From positions 1 to 36,078 of the forward strand of contig CAIRCM010000166.1 in the NCBI GenBank assembly GCA_903877125.1: 36,078 nt of DNA. Direction: 5' to 3'. The position numbers and the translations under genes are program-made. Every line of letters begins with the position of its first letter. The stretch's first letter is position 1. Below, piece after piece: positions 26,021 through 34,246 of the stretch. Under the pieces are notes generated by a model. The model was given only the letters and a program-made list of their open reading frames with translations. It was not told where the DNA came from and searched no databases. Source of the DNA: an uncultured Acetobacteraceae bacterium (lineage in GTDB: Bacteria; Pseudomonadota; Alphaproteobacteria; Acetobacterales; Acetobacteraceae).

Positions 26021-27157
26021 ATGACAGACATTCGTCCCCTGACCGGCCTTCTGGTCGTTTCGCTCGAACAGGCCGTCGCCGCGCCCTATGCGTCCTCTCG
26101 CCTGGCGGATGCCGGCGCGCGCGTTATCAAGATTGAACGGGCGGAGGGCGATTTCGCCCGCGGTTACGACAAGGCGGCCAAGGGCCTTTCGTCGTATTTC
26201 GTCTGGCTCAATCGCGGCAAGGATTCGCTCGTTGCCGACATCAAGAACCCCGACGACGCGGCGCTGCTGCACCGCATTCTGGCCAAGGCCGACGTGTTCA
26301 TCCAGAACCTCGCGCCCGGTGCGGCGGCGCGATCCGGGTTCGGTTCGGACGAGTTGCGCGTCAAATACCCGCGACTGATCACTGTCGACATCTCCGGCTA
26401 CGGCGAAACCGGCGAATACGCGAACATGAAGGCGTACGATCTGCTGGTTCAGGCGGAATCCGGCCTCGCCATGATCACCGGCCACCCCGCCGGGCCCGGG
26501 CGCGTCGGCGTTTCGGCCTGCGACATCGCCTGCGGCATGGCCGCCCACGCCGGCATCCTGGAAGCATTGATCGGCCGCGGCATCACCGGCAAGGGCAAGG
26601 GCCTGCAGGTCAGCCTTTTCGACGGCATGGCCGACTGGATGAACGTCCCCCTGCTGTTCTTCGAAGGCACCGGCAAAGCGCCGGAGCGGATGGGCCTCGC
26701 GCACCCCTCGATCTGCCCCTATGGCGCGTTCCAGACGGCGGACAACGTGCTGGTGCTGATCTCGATCCAGAACGAACGGGAATGGTCCGATTTCTGCGCT
26801 CATTTCATGGATGACGCCGATCTGCCGAAACGGCCGGGGTTCGAGAATAACGTCTCGCGTGTGGCCAATCGCGAGACGGTCGACGCGGCGGTCGCGGCGC
26901 AATTCCGGCGCCTGACCCGGCAGGAAGCGACGGCGAAGCTGCATAACGCAAAGACCGCCTACGGCGTGGTCAACGACATCGCGGCGTTTGCCCGGCATCC
27001 GGCGTTGCGGCGGGCCACGGTGGATACGCCGAACGGCCCGGTCGCGATCGCGGCGCCACCGGTCATCACCTCCGACGGTGCTCGCACCCTTGGGCCGGTG
27101 CCCGCGGTGGGCGCACAGACCGACGCGATACGGGCAGAGTTCGCGGTACGCGCGTAA
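26021..27157 (+). CDS. CaiB/BaiF family III CoA-transferase
   Basis: This 378-aa family III CoA-transferase moves CoA between carboxylic acids through an enzyme-bound anhydride on aspartate. The conserved aspartate is D140 in MKAYDLLVQAESGLAMITG. Other family stretches are VVSLEQAVAAPYASSRLADAG near the N-terminus, WLNRGKDSLVADIKN, ISGYGETGEYA and VSLFDGMADWM. The SGYGETG...DLLVQAESGL and FDGMADWMNVPLL pattern recalls the mesaconyl/itaconyl/succinyl-CoA transferase branch, but the substrate cannot be fixed. ATG 26021 has AGGA 7 nt upstream; the frame upstream overlaps crcB and is spurious. Its stop abuts the stop of the convergent binding-protein gene with no spacer. Confidence 0.92.
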   Translation: MTDIRPLTGLLVVSLEQAVAAPYASSRLADAGARVIKIERAEGDFARGYDKAAKGLSSYFVWLNRGKDSLVADIKNPDDAALLHRILAKADVFIQNLAPGAAARSGFGSDELRVKYPRLITVDISGYGETGEYANMKAYDLLVQAESGLAMITGHPAGPGRVGVSACDIACGMAAHAGILEALIGRGITGKGKGLQVSLFDGMADWMNVPLLFFEGTGKAPERMGLAHPSICPYGAFQTADNVLVLISIQNEREWSDFCAHFMDDADLPKRPGFENNVSRVANRETVDAAVAAQFRRLTRQEATAKLHNAKTAYGVVNDIAAFARHPALRRATVDTPNGPVAIAAPPVITSDGARTLGPVPAVGAQTDAIRAEFAVRA

Positions 27158-28396
27158 TCAGCGCGGCCGCGGCCAGACCGCCTCGGTCACGGCGATCGAT
27201 TCCGGATAGACTGTCAGCGGCACGCCGTTCCGGTATTGCACGATGCAGAGTTCCGCGCCTCGGCGGCGGCCCTTTTCATCGTAACTGACCCGGCCGTTGG
27301 AGAACAGGTCCGCCGGTCCGTCGTGAAGATCGATGCTGTGCAGCGCGGCCCCGACCTTACGGCGGTCCGCCGAGCCCGCTTGCTCGATCGCAGCCGCCAG
27401 AATTTTCACGTGCGCGTAACCGAATGACGGGTCATGGCCGAACCAGGGTTCTTTCGTGCGCTCGACAAACCGGCGCGAGATATCGGCGGCCTTTTTGCCG
27501 GGCCAGTTGGCCAGCCCGACCAGCAGGTCTTCCATACCGTCGGCCCCCTGTGCCTTGACCAGTGCGGGGTTGCACCAGGTCCCGCCTGCCGCGATCAACG
27601 GCATTCGCTTCGATGTCAGTCCGAAGTCGAAAAAACCGTCGACCAGTTTCAAGTCATCGGACACCGTCGTTGTCTGCAGCACTACGAAATCCGGCACGTC
27701 CTGCCGCAGGGCTTGAACGATGGCCGTCGCGTCGGTCATGGGGGGCACGAAAATCTGTTCGGTCGTCACCGCGAGATTGAGGTCTTTGAGCACATGTTCG
27801 TGGATCGGTTTGAAGAAGCTGACGGAGGCCGCGGTATTGTCGCCGATGAGCGCGACGCGTTTCGGTTTGCGGCCACGTGCCTTCGTGGCCAAATCCGCCA
27901 CGATCCCCACGAACTGCTCGGCCTGCGCCGAGGAGGTCGGTGACGATTGAAACACGTATTTCATGCCGCGATCGGTGATCACGTCGGAATAGGACAGGGT
28001 CAGCCACGGGAGTTCGGCGGGTTCTGTGGCCTCGGTAATCGCGATGGTGAAGGTCGACAGCCATGCACCGAAGCCGCCGGACAGATCGGGGTGGTCGGCC
28101 AGCATCTTCTGTGCCGCCTCTTTCGCCTTGGCGGCGCTGTCCCCGGCATCGATTTCGACCAGTGTCAGTTTCGCGCCGCCCAGTGCCTTAATCCCACCGG
28201 CACTGTTGACCTCATCGATTGCCATGCGAGCGCCCTGCTGCACGCCAATTCCGGTCTGGGACCAGGGACCCGTGAGCGCCACTTCCATGGCGATCTTGAC
28301 CTCGGTTGGGACCGCGGCGCGCGCACGTCCGGCGAGTAACGTCGCCCCGGTCAGGCCGAGCGCGCCGCGGCGGCCGAGAATAGGTGGTAGACTCAC
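27158..28396 (-). CDS. ABC transporter substrate-binding protein, LivJ/type I periplasmic fold
   Basis: This 412-aa secreted binding protein resembles the branched-chain amino acid/amide class. The N-terminus GRRGALGLTGATLLAGRARA has a twin-arginine-like pair and a cleavage site near ARA-AV. Mature-domain hallmarks are VKIAMEVALTGPWSQTGIGV, GARMAIDEVNSAGGI and LVEIDAGDSAAKAKEAAQKM, then FDFGLTSKRMPLIAAGG and YAHVKILAAAIEQAG. The start is GTG 28396 with GGGGGA about 8 nt upstream. No permease or ATPase gene of this class is in the window, so partners must be encoded elsewhere or the gene is an orphan. It lies 64 bp downstream of the PstS-OmpA gene on the same strand. Confidence 0.92.
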   Translation of the reverse strand: MSLPPILGRRGALGLTGATLLAGRARAAVPTEVKIAMEVALTGPWSQTGIGVQQGARMAIDEVNSAGGIKALGGAKLTLVEIDAGDSAAKAKEAAQKMLADHPDLSGGFGAWLSTFTIAITEATEPAELPWLTLSYSDVITDRGMKYVFQSSPTSSAQAEQFVGIVADLATKARGRKPKRVALIGDNTAASVSFFKPIHEHVLKDLNLAVTTEQIFVPPMTDATAIVQALRQDVPDFVVLQTTTVSDDLKLVDGFFDFGLTSKRMPLIAAGGTWCNPALVKAQGADGMEDLLVGLANWPGKKAADISRRFVERTKEPWFGHDPSFGYAHVKILAAAIEQAGSADRRKVGAALHSIDLHDGPADLFSNGRVSYDEKGRRRGAELCIVQYRNGVPLTVYPESIAVTEAVWPRPR

Positions 28397-28439
28397 GTTA
28401 TATGTCCCCCTGTGCCTTTAGAAAGAAGCAAGCCTCAAT

Positions 28440-28465
28440 CAAAATATTTTGCCTGATTTCTCAGG
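28440..28465 (-). terminator. Possible weak terminator or palindromic site after the PstS-OmpA gene
   Basis: On the minus strand, CCTGA-GAAA-TCAGG (28465 to 28452) forms a 5-bp stem with a GNRA-type loop overlapping the TGA stop. It is followed at once by CAAAATATTTTG (28451 to 28440), a perfect 12-bp palindrome containing a short T stretch. This could be a weak intrinsic terminator or a binding site. The stem is short and the T run brief, so the assignment is tentative. Confidence 0.3.
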
Positions 28466-29927
28466 AGCGGCGGCGCAACCACACCTCAACACGCTGATTG
28501 AGCGATGCGGTGGAAGGGTCGAGATTGCATGCCACCGGTGCCGTCGGGCCCACCCCAATCGCGACCGGATCTTTTATCCCGTATTGCTTGACAAGGCGGT
28601 CCTTGATTTCGGCTGCCCGGTCATTGGACAGGGTGCGGTTGGCGGCATAGTCGCCAGCCGCGCTGCTGAAACCGACCAGCACCACCTGCATGTCCTTGTT
28701 CGCCGGCAGCGCCATGAATTCGGCCAAGCGCGCGATATCGCGTTCCGAACGGGAATCGAGATTGCTCGTGCCGGATTGGAAGCGGAATGTGATCGAACTG
28801 CGATTCCCGTCGCCGACGGCGTCTTCGAAGGCATGCTGGTCGATCGGACGGATACGGGTGCGACCGCCATTCTGTGCGTCGCCCGCGGTGCTTAACCGGT
28901 TCGAACTGTAGGTATCCGACGACATGCTGGGCATGAGGGTGCCGAACCCGGTCATGGTGATCGAATTCTGGCCGGGAACGGACAGCAGGAAGTCAAGATA
29001 TGCGCGCGCCGCGGGCGACAGCGGGCGGGTTGGGTTGACGTAGATATATAGACGCCGCGACAGCGGATATTCACCGGTCTTGACCAGGAACCCATCCGGC
29101 TCGAGCGCGGTGTTGCACTCCGTGCTGATCTGCATCGAGCGCGCGTTGCGTTTATCCTGGAAGGCAACGAAGCTGAGGCTGCCCGGATCGCCGTCGACCT
29201 GATCGGCCAAATCGTCGGCATAGGTGAACAGCGGCGCATTCAGATGGGCCAGACTGGCCATGCATTTCGCGACGTCGGCGTTACCGATAACCGCGGCACA
29301 GAAAATATCCGCGTAGCCCGCGCCCGGATCCATGGCGTAGAGCGTCACCGGCAGGTTCGGGCCGCCGACCTGCGACCAGTTGGTGATCTGACCGGTGAAC
29401 ATCGCCTTCACCTGAGCGATGGACAGTTGTTTCACCGGGTTACGCACGCTGGTGATGATCGTCACCGCGTCCAGTCCGACAACGTTTTCGATCCCGGGGG
29501 TCTGAAATTGCGCGAGATCGGGGACATTGGGAATTTTCAGCCGCCGCATCGCATCGATATCGGATTGTTGCACCTGCCTGGCTGCCATCCAAAAGTCCGT
29601 CTCGCCGCGCAGCAATGGCTCCAGCCCCGCGTCGGTGCCCTTGCCCGAGACCGTCACCCGCAGCGACCGACGACTTTCCGCGCCGCGCGCGACAATTTCA
29701 TAGTCGCCGGGATCGACGCCGGAATTCAGCCGGACCGCGCCCAGGCCGAGCTTCTTCGCCCAAACGGTGACCGCATCGATCGTCATGCGCTGGCCGATAC
29801 TGGACGACCCCGCGAGGCGTATCACGATATCGTCGGGCAAATTCTGGGCTGCCACGGGAAGCGAAGAGACAACCACGCAGACCATGGCGAACAGGCGAAG
29901 CGCAAGTCGGAAAAGACGGTTTGTCAC
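28461..29927 (-). CDS. PstS-like phosphate-binding domain fused to C-terminal OmpA domain
   Basis: This 488-aa exported protein has a signal peptide (about 1-28, MTNRLFRLALRLFAMVCVVV then SSLPVAAQ). A type II periplasmic binding domain follows (about 32-335), with LAGSSSIGQRM, LLRGETDFWMAARQV, VVGLDAVTIITSVRNPVKQL and AQVKAMFTGQITNWSQVGGP, as in PstS-family phosphate-binding proteins. After a serine/glycine linker, residues about 378-487 form an OmpA-like peptidoglycan-binding domain: FRFQSGTSNLDSRSERDI, LVGFSSAAGDYAANRTLSND, RAAEIKDRL and NQRVEVWLRR. GTG 29927 has AGGAG 8 nt upstream. The fusion suggests a solute-sensing or -capturing protein tethered to the cell wall rather than an ABC-transporter subunit. 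Phosphate as ligand is inference. Confidence 0.88.
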   Translation of the reverse strand: MTNRLFRLALRLFAMVCVVVSSLPVAAQNLPDDIVIRLAGSSSIGQRMTIDAVTVWAKKLGLGAVRLNSGVDPGDYEIVARGAESRRSLRVTVSGKGTDAGLEPLLRGETDFWMAARQVQQSDIDAMRRLKIPNVPDLAQFQTPGIENVVGLDAVTIITSVRNPVKQLSIAQVKAMFTGQITNWSQVGGPNLPVTLYAMDPGAGYADIFCAAVIGNADVAKCMASLAHLNAPLFTYADDLADQVDGDPGSLSFVAFQDKRNARSMQISTECNTALEPDGFLVKTGEYPLSRRLYIYVNPTRPLSPAARAYLDFLLSVPGQNSITMTGFGTLMPSMSSDTYSSNRLSTAGDAQNGGRTRIRPIDQHAFEDAVGDGNRSSITFRFQSGTSNLDSRSERDIARLAEFMALPANKDMQVVLVGFSSAAGDYAANRTLSNDRAAEIKDRLVKQYGIKDPVAIGVGPTAPVACNLDPSTASLNQRVEVWLRRRS

Positions 29928-30045
29928 TGCGGCAGCTCCTTTTCATCGACATCCGCTCCGCAACGGGGTCGATCAGGCGATATCACGAAAAAACGGGACT
30001 CGTTTCATGTGCACCACGTCGTCGGCAATACCTTTATGCAGCGCC

Positions 30046-30876
30046 TCAATGCTCGAGAACCATCAGGCGCCGGTTCTCAGGCACGGCGACACCGCAGTGC
30101 ATGCGATTGGTACCGACATTGGTGGCTGTCGCGACACCCCGGTCGATGATGATCAGTTCCATCTGCGCCGACGCAAGCGCGCCATCGTCGCAATAAGGCA
30201 GCACCGGCTTGACGCCGCGGGTTACGTATTCGACGCGAAATTCGAAGAGCCGGTCGGGCGCGAGCGCCGTGCCGTCTGCCACGACGTAGGAAGTTTCCGC
30301 CGTGCCCCCCTCCATCGGCACGCGACCGATCAGGTCCATCTGTCCCAGTCCACGCGGCTGATTCGGCCCGACATCGCCAGCCCCACCCAATCGCCCGCCT
30401 GGTTCGATGATGTGCAGATCGAGTTGGATCGGATCGCGCCACCGCAGGATGGCCCGGTAGACCTTCTTGAATTCGGGCACATCGAGCTTGCACCGGATGG
30501 CTGGCGTTTCCTAAAGCTGAATATCGAATTCATTGGTCGCCGCGGTCAGCGCGAAACTGATTTGCGCCTTACCGTCCCGCCCAACCACCCCGATATAGGC
30601 CTCGTCGCCATAATCGACCTCTACGCGCCTGCCGGCACCCCCAGGTTGCAACACATCGACGGTCGCCCGCGCCAATTGCTCGCTGACCTGAAGATGGGTC
30701 GCACCGAGGCGATCGACATTCGAGCAGGTCGCCTGGGTTTGTGCCGCGGCAGAAGCGCAGGTCGCCAAAATACAGCCCACCGCTATCCAGCCAGACACCG
30801 TCGAACGCCCCAACCGCGCGAGGAATTCAAACCAAGTCCGATCCCCATTTTCGCCAACGTTCGCCAATTTCGACAA
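30046..30876 (-). pseudogene. Exported beta-sandwich protein gene interrupted by an in-frame amber codon
   Basis: Two same-frame pieces, 30876-30514 and 30510-30046, are separated only by TAG at 30511-30513. Across it the frame reads NEFDIQL-stop-ETPAIRCKLDVPEFKKVY, both sides coding-like. The 5' piece has a likely signal peptide (SGWIAVGCILATCASAAAQ) and a beta-rich stretch (VEVDYGDEAYIGVVGRDG). The 3' piece has AILRWRDPIQLDLHIIEPGG, a pattern reminiscent of DUF2135-type beta domains, then VADGTALAPDRLFEFRVEYV. Read through, it would be about 276 aa. The start is unsure: TTG 30876, TTG 30867 or GTG 30798. It lies 118 bp upstream of the PstS-OmpA gene on the same strand. A nonsense mutation, readthrough or base error are all possible; I do not know the function. 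Confidence 0.7.
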
Positions 30877-31193
30877 TCCCCTGATCCTGTTTCGTTATTT
30901 CAGGTTCCTCAAGCACTTGATGCACCCCTGCTGTGCTATCGATGTCACACAAGGGGAGTACGGTCAACAACGATCACGAAACACCTCGTTCCATGACAGG
31001 AAGATAACATCTGGGGGTGCGGCAGGCTCAACGCCGAATTGGACAATGTCATGCGTTCTCCACCAGGATGGCATGATCGATCGTCCTCACGGACGCCCAC
31101 CCCGCTTCATTCACGCGTCATCGCGAGGTAATAGAAACGCAACACGGACCCGCTACGCCCTTTCAGCCCGTTCACGCAAAAGGAAACCACCCT
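30877..31193. other. 317-bp divergent intergenic region
   Basis: This is the only gap longer than 300 bp in the window. It separates the minus-strand interrupted gene from ugpB and must hold promoters for both directions. It contains a Pho-box-like pair (30993-31010), a GATCGATC palindrome around 31076 and the ugpB Shine-Dalgarno sequence (AAAAGGAAA just before ATG 31194). I see no credible small coding frame, no structured RNA that I recognise and no clear -35/-10 pair. Confidence 0.7.
30993..31010 (-). promoter_or_regulatory. Pho-box-like PhoB-binding site
   Basis: Read on the minus strand (31010 to 30993) the sequence is ATGTTAT-CTTC-CTGTCAT. The PhoB consensus is two direct CTGTCAT heptamers 4 nt apart. 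Here the second heptamer is exact, the first matches in 5 of 7 bases, and the spacing is exact. It lies 117 bp upstream of the interrupted gene (same orientation) and 184 bp upstream of ugpB (opposite orientation). Both flanks encode phosphate-type functions (PstS-like, glycerol-3-phosphate uptake). No clear -10 box follows at the usual distance in either direction, so activity is inferred. Confidence 0.5.
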
Positions 31194-32528
31194 ATGAAGC
31201 GCCGCGCTCTCCTCGCCGGTTCCGCCGCTCTCGCCGCCGCACCTTACGCAACCGCACGCGCCGCGGACAAAATCAAGATCGTCTGGTGGCACGCCATGAC
31301 TGCCGCGCTGGGCGAGCAGCTGCAGCATCTCGTGGACGAATTCAACAAGAGCCAGGACGCGGTCGAGGTTCAGGCCGTGTTCAAGGGCGGCTATGCCGAC
31401 ACGATGAACGCCGCCATCGCCGCGTCCCGCGCCGGGCAGGCGCCGCATCTGGTGCAGGTGTTCGAGGTTGGGACCGGCACGATGATCAACGCCCCCGGCA
31501 AATACGTGAAGCAAGTGTGGGAACTCGCCAAGGAAACCGGCATCGCGCTGGAGCCGAAAAACTACATCGGCGCCGTGCGCGGCTATTACAGCCTCCCGGA
31601 TGGGCGGATGGCCTCGATGCCGTTCAACTCCTCCACCGCGATGATGTGGTATAATAAGGACGCATTCAAAAAGGCCGGCCTGGACCCCGCCAAGCCGCCC
31701 ACCACCTGGGAAGACGTGGCGAAGGCCGCCAAGGCCATCAAGGAGAAGGATGCCGCGGAAATCCCTTGCACCAGCGCCTGGTTCAGCTGGATCCAGCTCG
31801 AACAGTTCAGCGCCCTGCACAACCTGCCCTTCGCCAGCAAGGAAAATGGCTTCGACGGCCTGGACGCCGAGCTGAAATTCAACAGCAAGGCGCACATCGC
31901 CCATCTCGACCGTCTGCTCGGCATGTCCAAGGATGGCAGCTTCAAATACACCGGCCGCGACAACAGCCCCAGCCAGCTCCTGATCTCGGGCAAGGTCGGC
32001 ATCCACTTCGATTCATCGGGATCGCGTGGCGATCTCGTGAAAAGCGCCCAGTTCGAGTGGGGCGAGGCGTTGCTGCCGTATGATCCGCAGGTCATCAAAT
32101 CCCCGCTGAATTCCATTATCGGCGGCGCGAGCCTCTGGACCATGACCGCGCCTGGCCGCACGCCGGCGGAATACAAGGCCGTGGCCCAATTCCTCGCCTT
32201 CATCGGCAAGGCCGAGAACGATGCTTACTGGCACCAGCATACCGGCTACGTCCCGGTGACGCTCGCCGGTTTCGACCTGTCGAAGAAGCAGGGCTTCTAC
32301 GAAAAGAACGTTGGGGCCGATCTGCCCGCGCAGCAGCTCACCCGCGGTTCGGTGACGCCGAACTCCAAGGGCCTGCGGCTCGGTCGCCTGGTCGAAATTC
32401 GCAACAATCTCTACGAAGAGGTCGAGAAAGCCTTCCAAGGGGGCCAGTCCGCCAAGGACGCGCTGGATAACGCCGTCACCCGCGGCAACAAGGTCCTCCG
32501 CGACTTCCAGAAATCGATCAAGGCCTGA
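31194..32528 (+). CDS. ugpB: sn-Glycerol-3-phosphate ABC transporter substrate-binding protein UgpB
   Basis: This 444-aa periplasmic binding protein captures glycerol-3-phosphate (and in some relatives glycerophosphodiesters) for the Ugp ABC importer. The signal sequence MKRRALLAGSAALAAAPYAT ends near ARA-AD and has a twin-arginine-like start. Mature hallmarks are KIVWWHAMTAALGEQLQHLV, MPFNSSTAMMWYNKDAFKKA, ISGKVGIHFDSSGSRGDL, IIGGASLWTM and HQHTGYVPVTLAGFDL, which together fit UgpB better than other carbohydrate-class binding proteins. ATG 31194 is preceded by AAGGA with about 9 nt spacing. ugpA follows after 3 bp and ugpE after that; ugpC is absent from the window. Confidence 0.94.
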   Translation: MKRRALLAGSAALAAAPYATARAADKIKIVWWHAMTAALGEQLQHLVDEFNKSQDAVEVQAVFKGGYADTMNAAIAASRAGQAPHLVQVFEVGTGTMINAPGKYVKQVWELAKETGIALEPKNYIGAVRGYYSLPDGRMASMPFNSSTAMMWYNKDAFKKAGLDPAKPPTTWEDVAKAAKAIKEKDAAEIPCTSAWFSWIQLEQFSALHNLPFASKENGFDGLDAELKFNSKAHIAHLDRLLGMSKDGSFKYTGRDNSPSQLLISGKVGIHFDSSGSRGDLVKSAQFEWGEALLPYDPQVIKSPLNSIIGGASLWTMTAPGRTPAEYKAVAQFLAFIGKAENDAYWHQHTGYVPVTLAGFDLSKKQGFYEKNVGADLPAQQLTRGSVTPNSKGLRLGRLVEIRNNLYEEVEKAFQGGQSAKDALDNAVTRGNKVLRDFQKSIKA

Positions 32529-32531
32529 GCC

Positions 32532-33413
32532 ATGGAACGACGGACGGTATTCGGCGGCTGGCTGCTGCCGATACTGCTCGTCCTGCCGCAGCTCACGCTG
32601 ACCGCGTTCTTCTTTTACTGGCCGGCGGCGCAGGCGGTGTGGTCGAGCATGACCACGCAAGATGCCTTCGGCGCCGGCGAGGTTTTCGTCGGCCTGGATA
32701 ATTTTTCCGATTTGCTGGCCGACCCGCTGTATATCGCCTCGATGGTGCGGACGGTGGTGTTCTGCGTCACCGTCAGCGCGCTGGCGATGGGCCTGGCCCT
32801 GGCGCTCGCGGTGTTCGCGGACCGGGAAATCCGCGGCAAGGGGGCGTATCGTACGCTGCTGATCTGGCCTTATGCGATCGCGCCGGCGCTGTCCTCGGTG
32901 TTGTTTCTCTTCATCCTCGACCCCCGCGTGGGTATGCTCGGTCGGCCGTTGAACCGGATGGGGTTCGATTGGGATTATCACCTGAACGGCAATCAGGCGC
33001 TGCTGACGGTGGTGATGGCGAGCGCCTGGAAGCAGGTGAGTTACAATTTCATATTTTTCCTCGCCGGCCTGCAGTCCATTCCCCGCGCGGTGATCGAGGC
33101 CGCCCGCATGGACGGTGCCAAGGGATGGCGGCGGTTCCGCACCATCACCTTTCCGCTGCTGGCACCGACGACGTTCTTCCTGCTGGTCGTCAACATCGTC
33201 TACGCCGCCTTCGATACCTTCGGCACGATCAACGCACTGACCCATGGCGGACCGGGCAAGGATACCGAGACCCTCGTGCTGAAAGTCTACCGCGACGGCT
33301 TCATCAATCAGGATATCGGGTCATCCTCGGCCCAGTCCGTCATCCTGATGCTGGGCGTGATCGCGATCACCGCCGTGCAGTTCCGCTTCATGGGCAAAAA
33401 GGTGACGGAGTGA
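32532..33413 (+). CDS. ugpA: sn-Glycerol-3-phosphate ABC transporter permease UgpA
   Basis: This 293-aa inner-membrane permease has six predicted membrane segments, beginning LLPILLVLPQLTLTAFFFYW. The cytoplasmic EAA loop that docks the ATPase is EAARMDGAKGWRRFRTITFP. The stretch NALTHGGPGKDTETLVLKVY late in the protein is characteristic of UgpA/MalF-type permeases. It begins 3 bp after ugpB, and its stop TGA overlaps the ATG of ugpE by one base. It forms the transmembrane channel with UgpE. Confidence 0.95.
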   Translation: MERRTVFGGWLLPILLVLPQLTLTAFFFYWPAAQAVWSSMTTQDAFGAGEVFVGLDNFSDLLADPLYIASMVRTVVFCVTVSALAMGLALALAVFADREIRGKGAYRTLLIWPYAIAPALSSVLFLFILDPRVGMLGRPLNRMGFDWDYHLNGNQALLTVVMASAWKQVSYNFIFFLAGLQSIPRAVIEAARMDGAKGWRRFRTITFPLLAPTTFFLLVVNIVYAAFDTFGTINALTHGGPGKDTETLVLKVYRDGFINQDIGSSSAQSVILMLGVIAITAVQFRFMGKKVTE

Positions 33414-34246
33414 TGCCCCGCCAGGACCGCGACTGGTTCGCCCATGCCATGCTGGCTTTGGGTGTGGTCCTGTTCGCGCTGCCGGTGTGGCTGGTGCTAG
33501 CCGGCTCAACCCAGGACTCCGATGCCATTGCCCGAGGCGACCTTTCGCTGGTTCCCGATCTGACCAATTTTTCGGCCTATCCCAAAGTCCTGACCCAAGG
33601 CACCATGGGCGCGCCGCCGGTCTGGCACATGCTGCTGGTTTCACTGGGCATGGCGCTGTGCATCGCCGGCGGAAAAATCGCGATTTCGATCCTCTCGGCC
33701 TATGCCGTGGTGTTCTTCCGGTTCCCGTTTCGGAAAATCGCGTTCTGGTCGATTTTCGTGACGCTGATGCTGCCGGTCGAGGTGCGGATCATGCCCACCT
33801 ATTCCGTCATGGCGACGTTCGGGCTGATTAACAGCTTCACCGGCCTTTGGGTCCCCCTGATTGCGTCGGCCACGGCGACGTTGCTGTTCCGTCAGGTGTT
33901 CGTCGCCATCCCCGACGAACTGGTGGAGGCCGCGCGCATGGATGGCGCCGGGCCACTGCGGTTTTTGAAGGACATCGCGATCCCGGTCTCCGGCGCCAAC
34001 ATCGCCGCGCTGTTCGTCATCCTGTTCGTTTACGGCTGGAACCAGTACCTTTGGCCGCTGTTGGTCGCCACCGATCCCAGCCTCGACACGATCGTGATCG
34101 GGCTGGTCAAGATGATCGGGGTGGAAACTCAGACCGACTGGTCGGCGGTGATGGCAACGGCGGTGATGGCGCTGCTGCCCCCGGTCGCGGTGGTGCTGCT
34201 GATGCAGCGCTGGTTCGTGGCGGGACTGACCGAGGGCGAGAAATAA
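33413..34246 (+). CDS. ugpE: sn-Glycerol-3-phosphate ABC transporter permease UgpE
   Basis: This 277-aa second permease subunit of the Ugp importer starts at ATG 33413, which shares its first base with the ugpA stop (TGATG); GGAG lies just upstream. Six membrane segments are visible, starting AMLALGVVLFALPVWLVLAG. The EAA loop is EAARMDGAGPLRFLKDIAIP. YGWNQYLWPLLVATDPSLDT near the C-terminus is typical of UgpE/MalG-type proteins. Its TAA stop abuts the stop of the convergent binding-protein gene without spacer, so the usual downstream ugpC (ATPase) and ugpQ are not in place. The ATPase must be supplied from elsewhere. Confidence 0.95.
   Translation: MPRQDRDWFAHAMLALGVVLFALPVWLVLAGSTQDSDAIARGDLSLVPDLTNFSAYPKVLTQGTMGAPPVWHMLLVSLGMALCIAGGKIAISILSAYAVVFFRFPFRKIAFWSIFVTLMLPVEVRIMPTYSVMATFGLINSFTGLWVPLIASATATLLFRQVFVAIPDELVEAARMDGAGPLRFLKDIAIPVSGANIAALFVILFVYGWNQYLWPLLVATDPSLDTIVIGLVKMIGVETQTDWSAVMATAVMALLPPVAVVLLMQRWFVAGLTEGEK

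Noticed and set aside
30077-30493. 138-codon minus-strand frame overlapping the amber-interrupted gene
   Set aside because: It is an out-of-frame arginine-rich shadow; the coding-like sequence is in the frame shared by the two pieces around the TAG.
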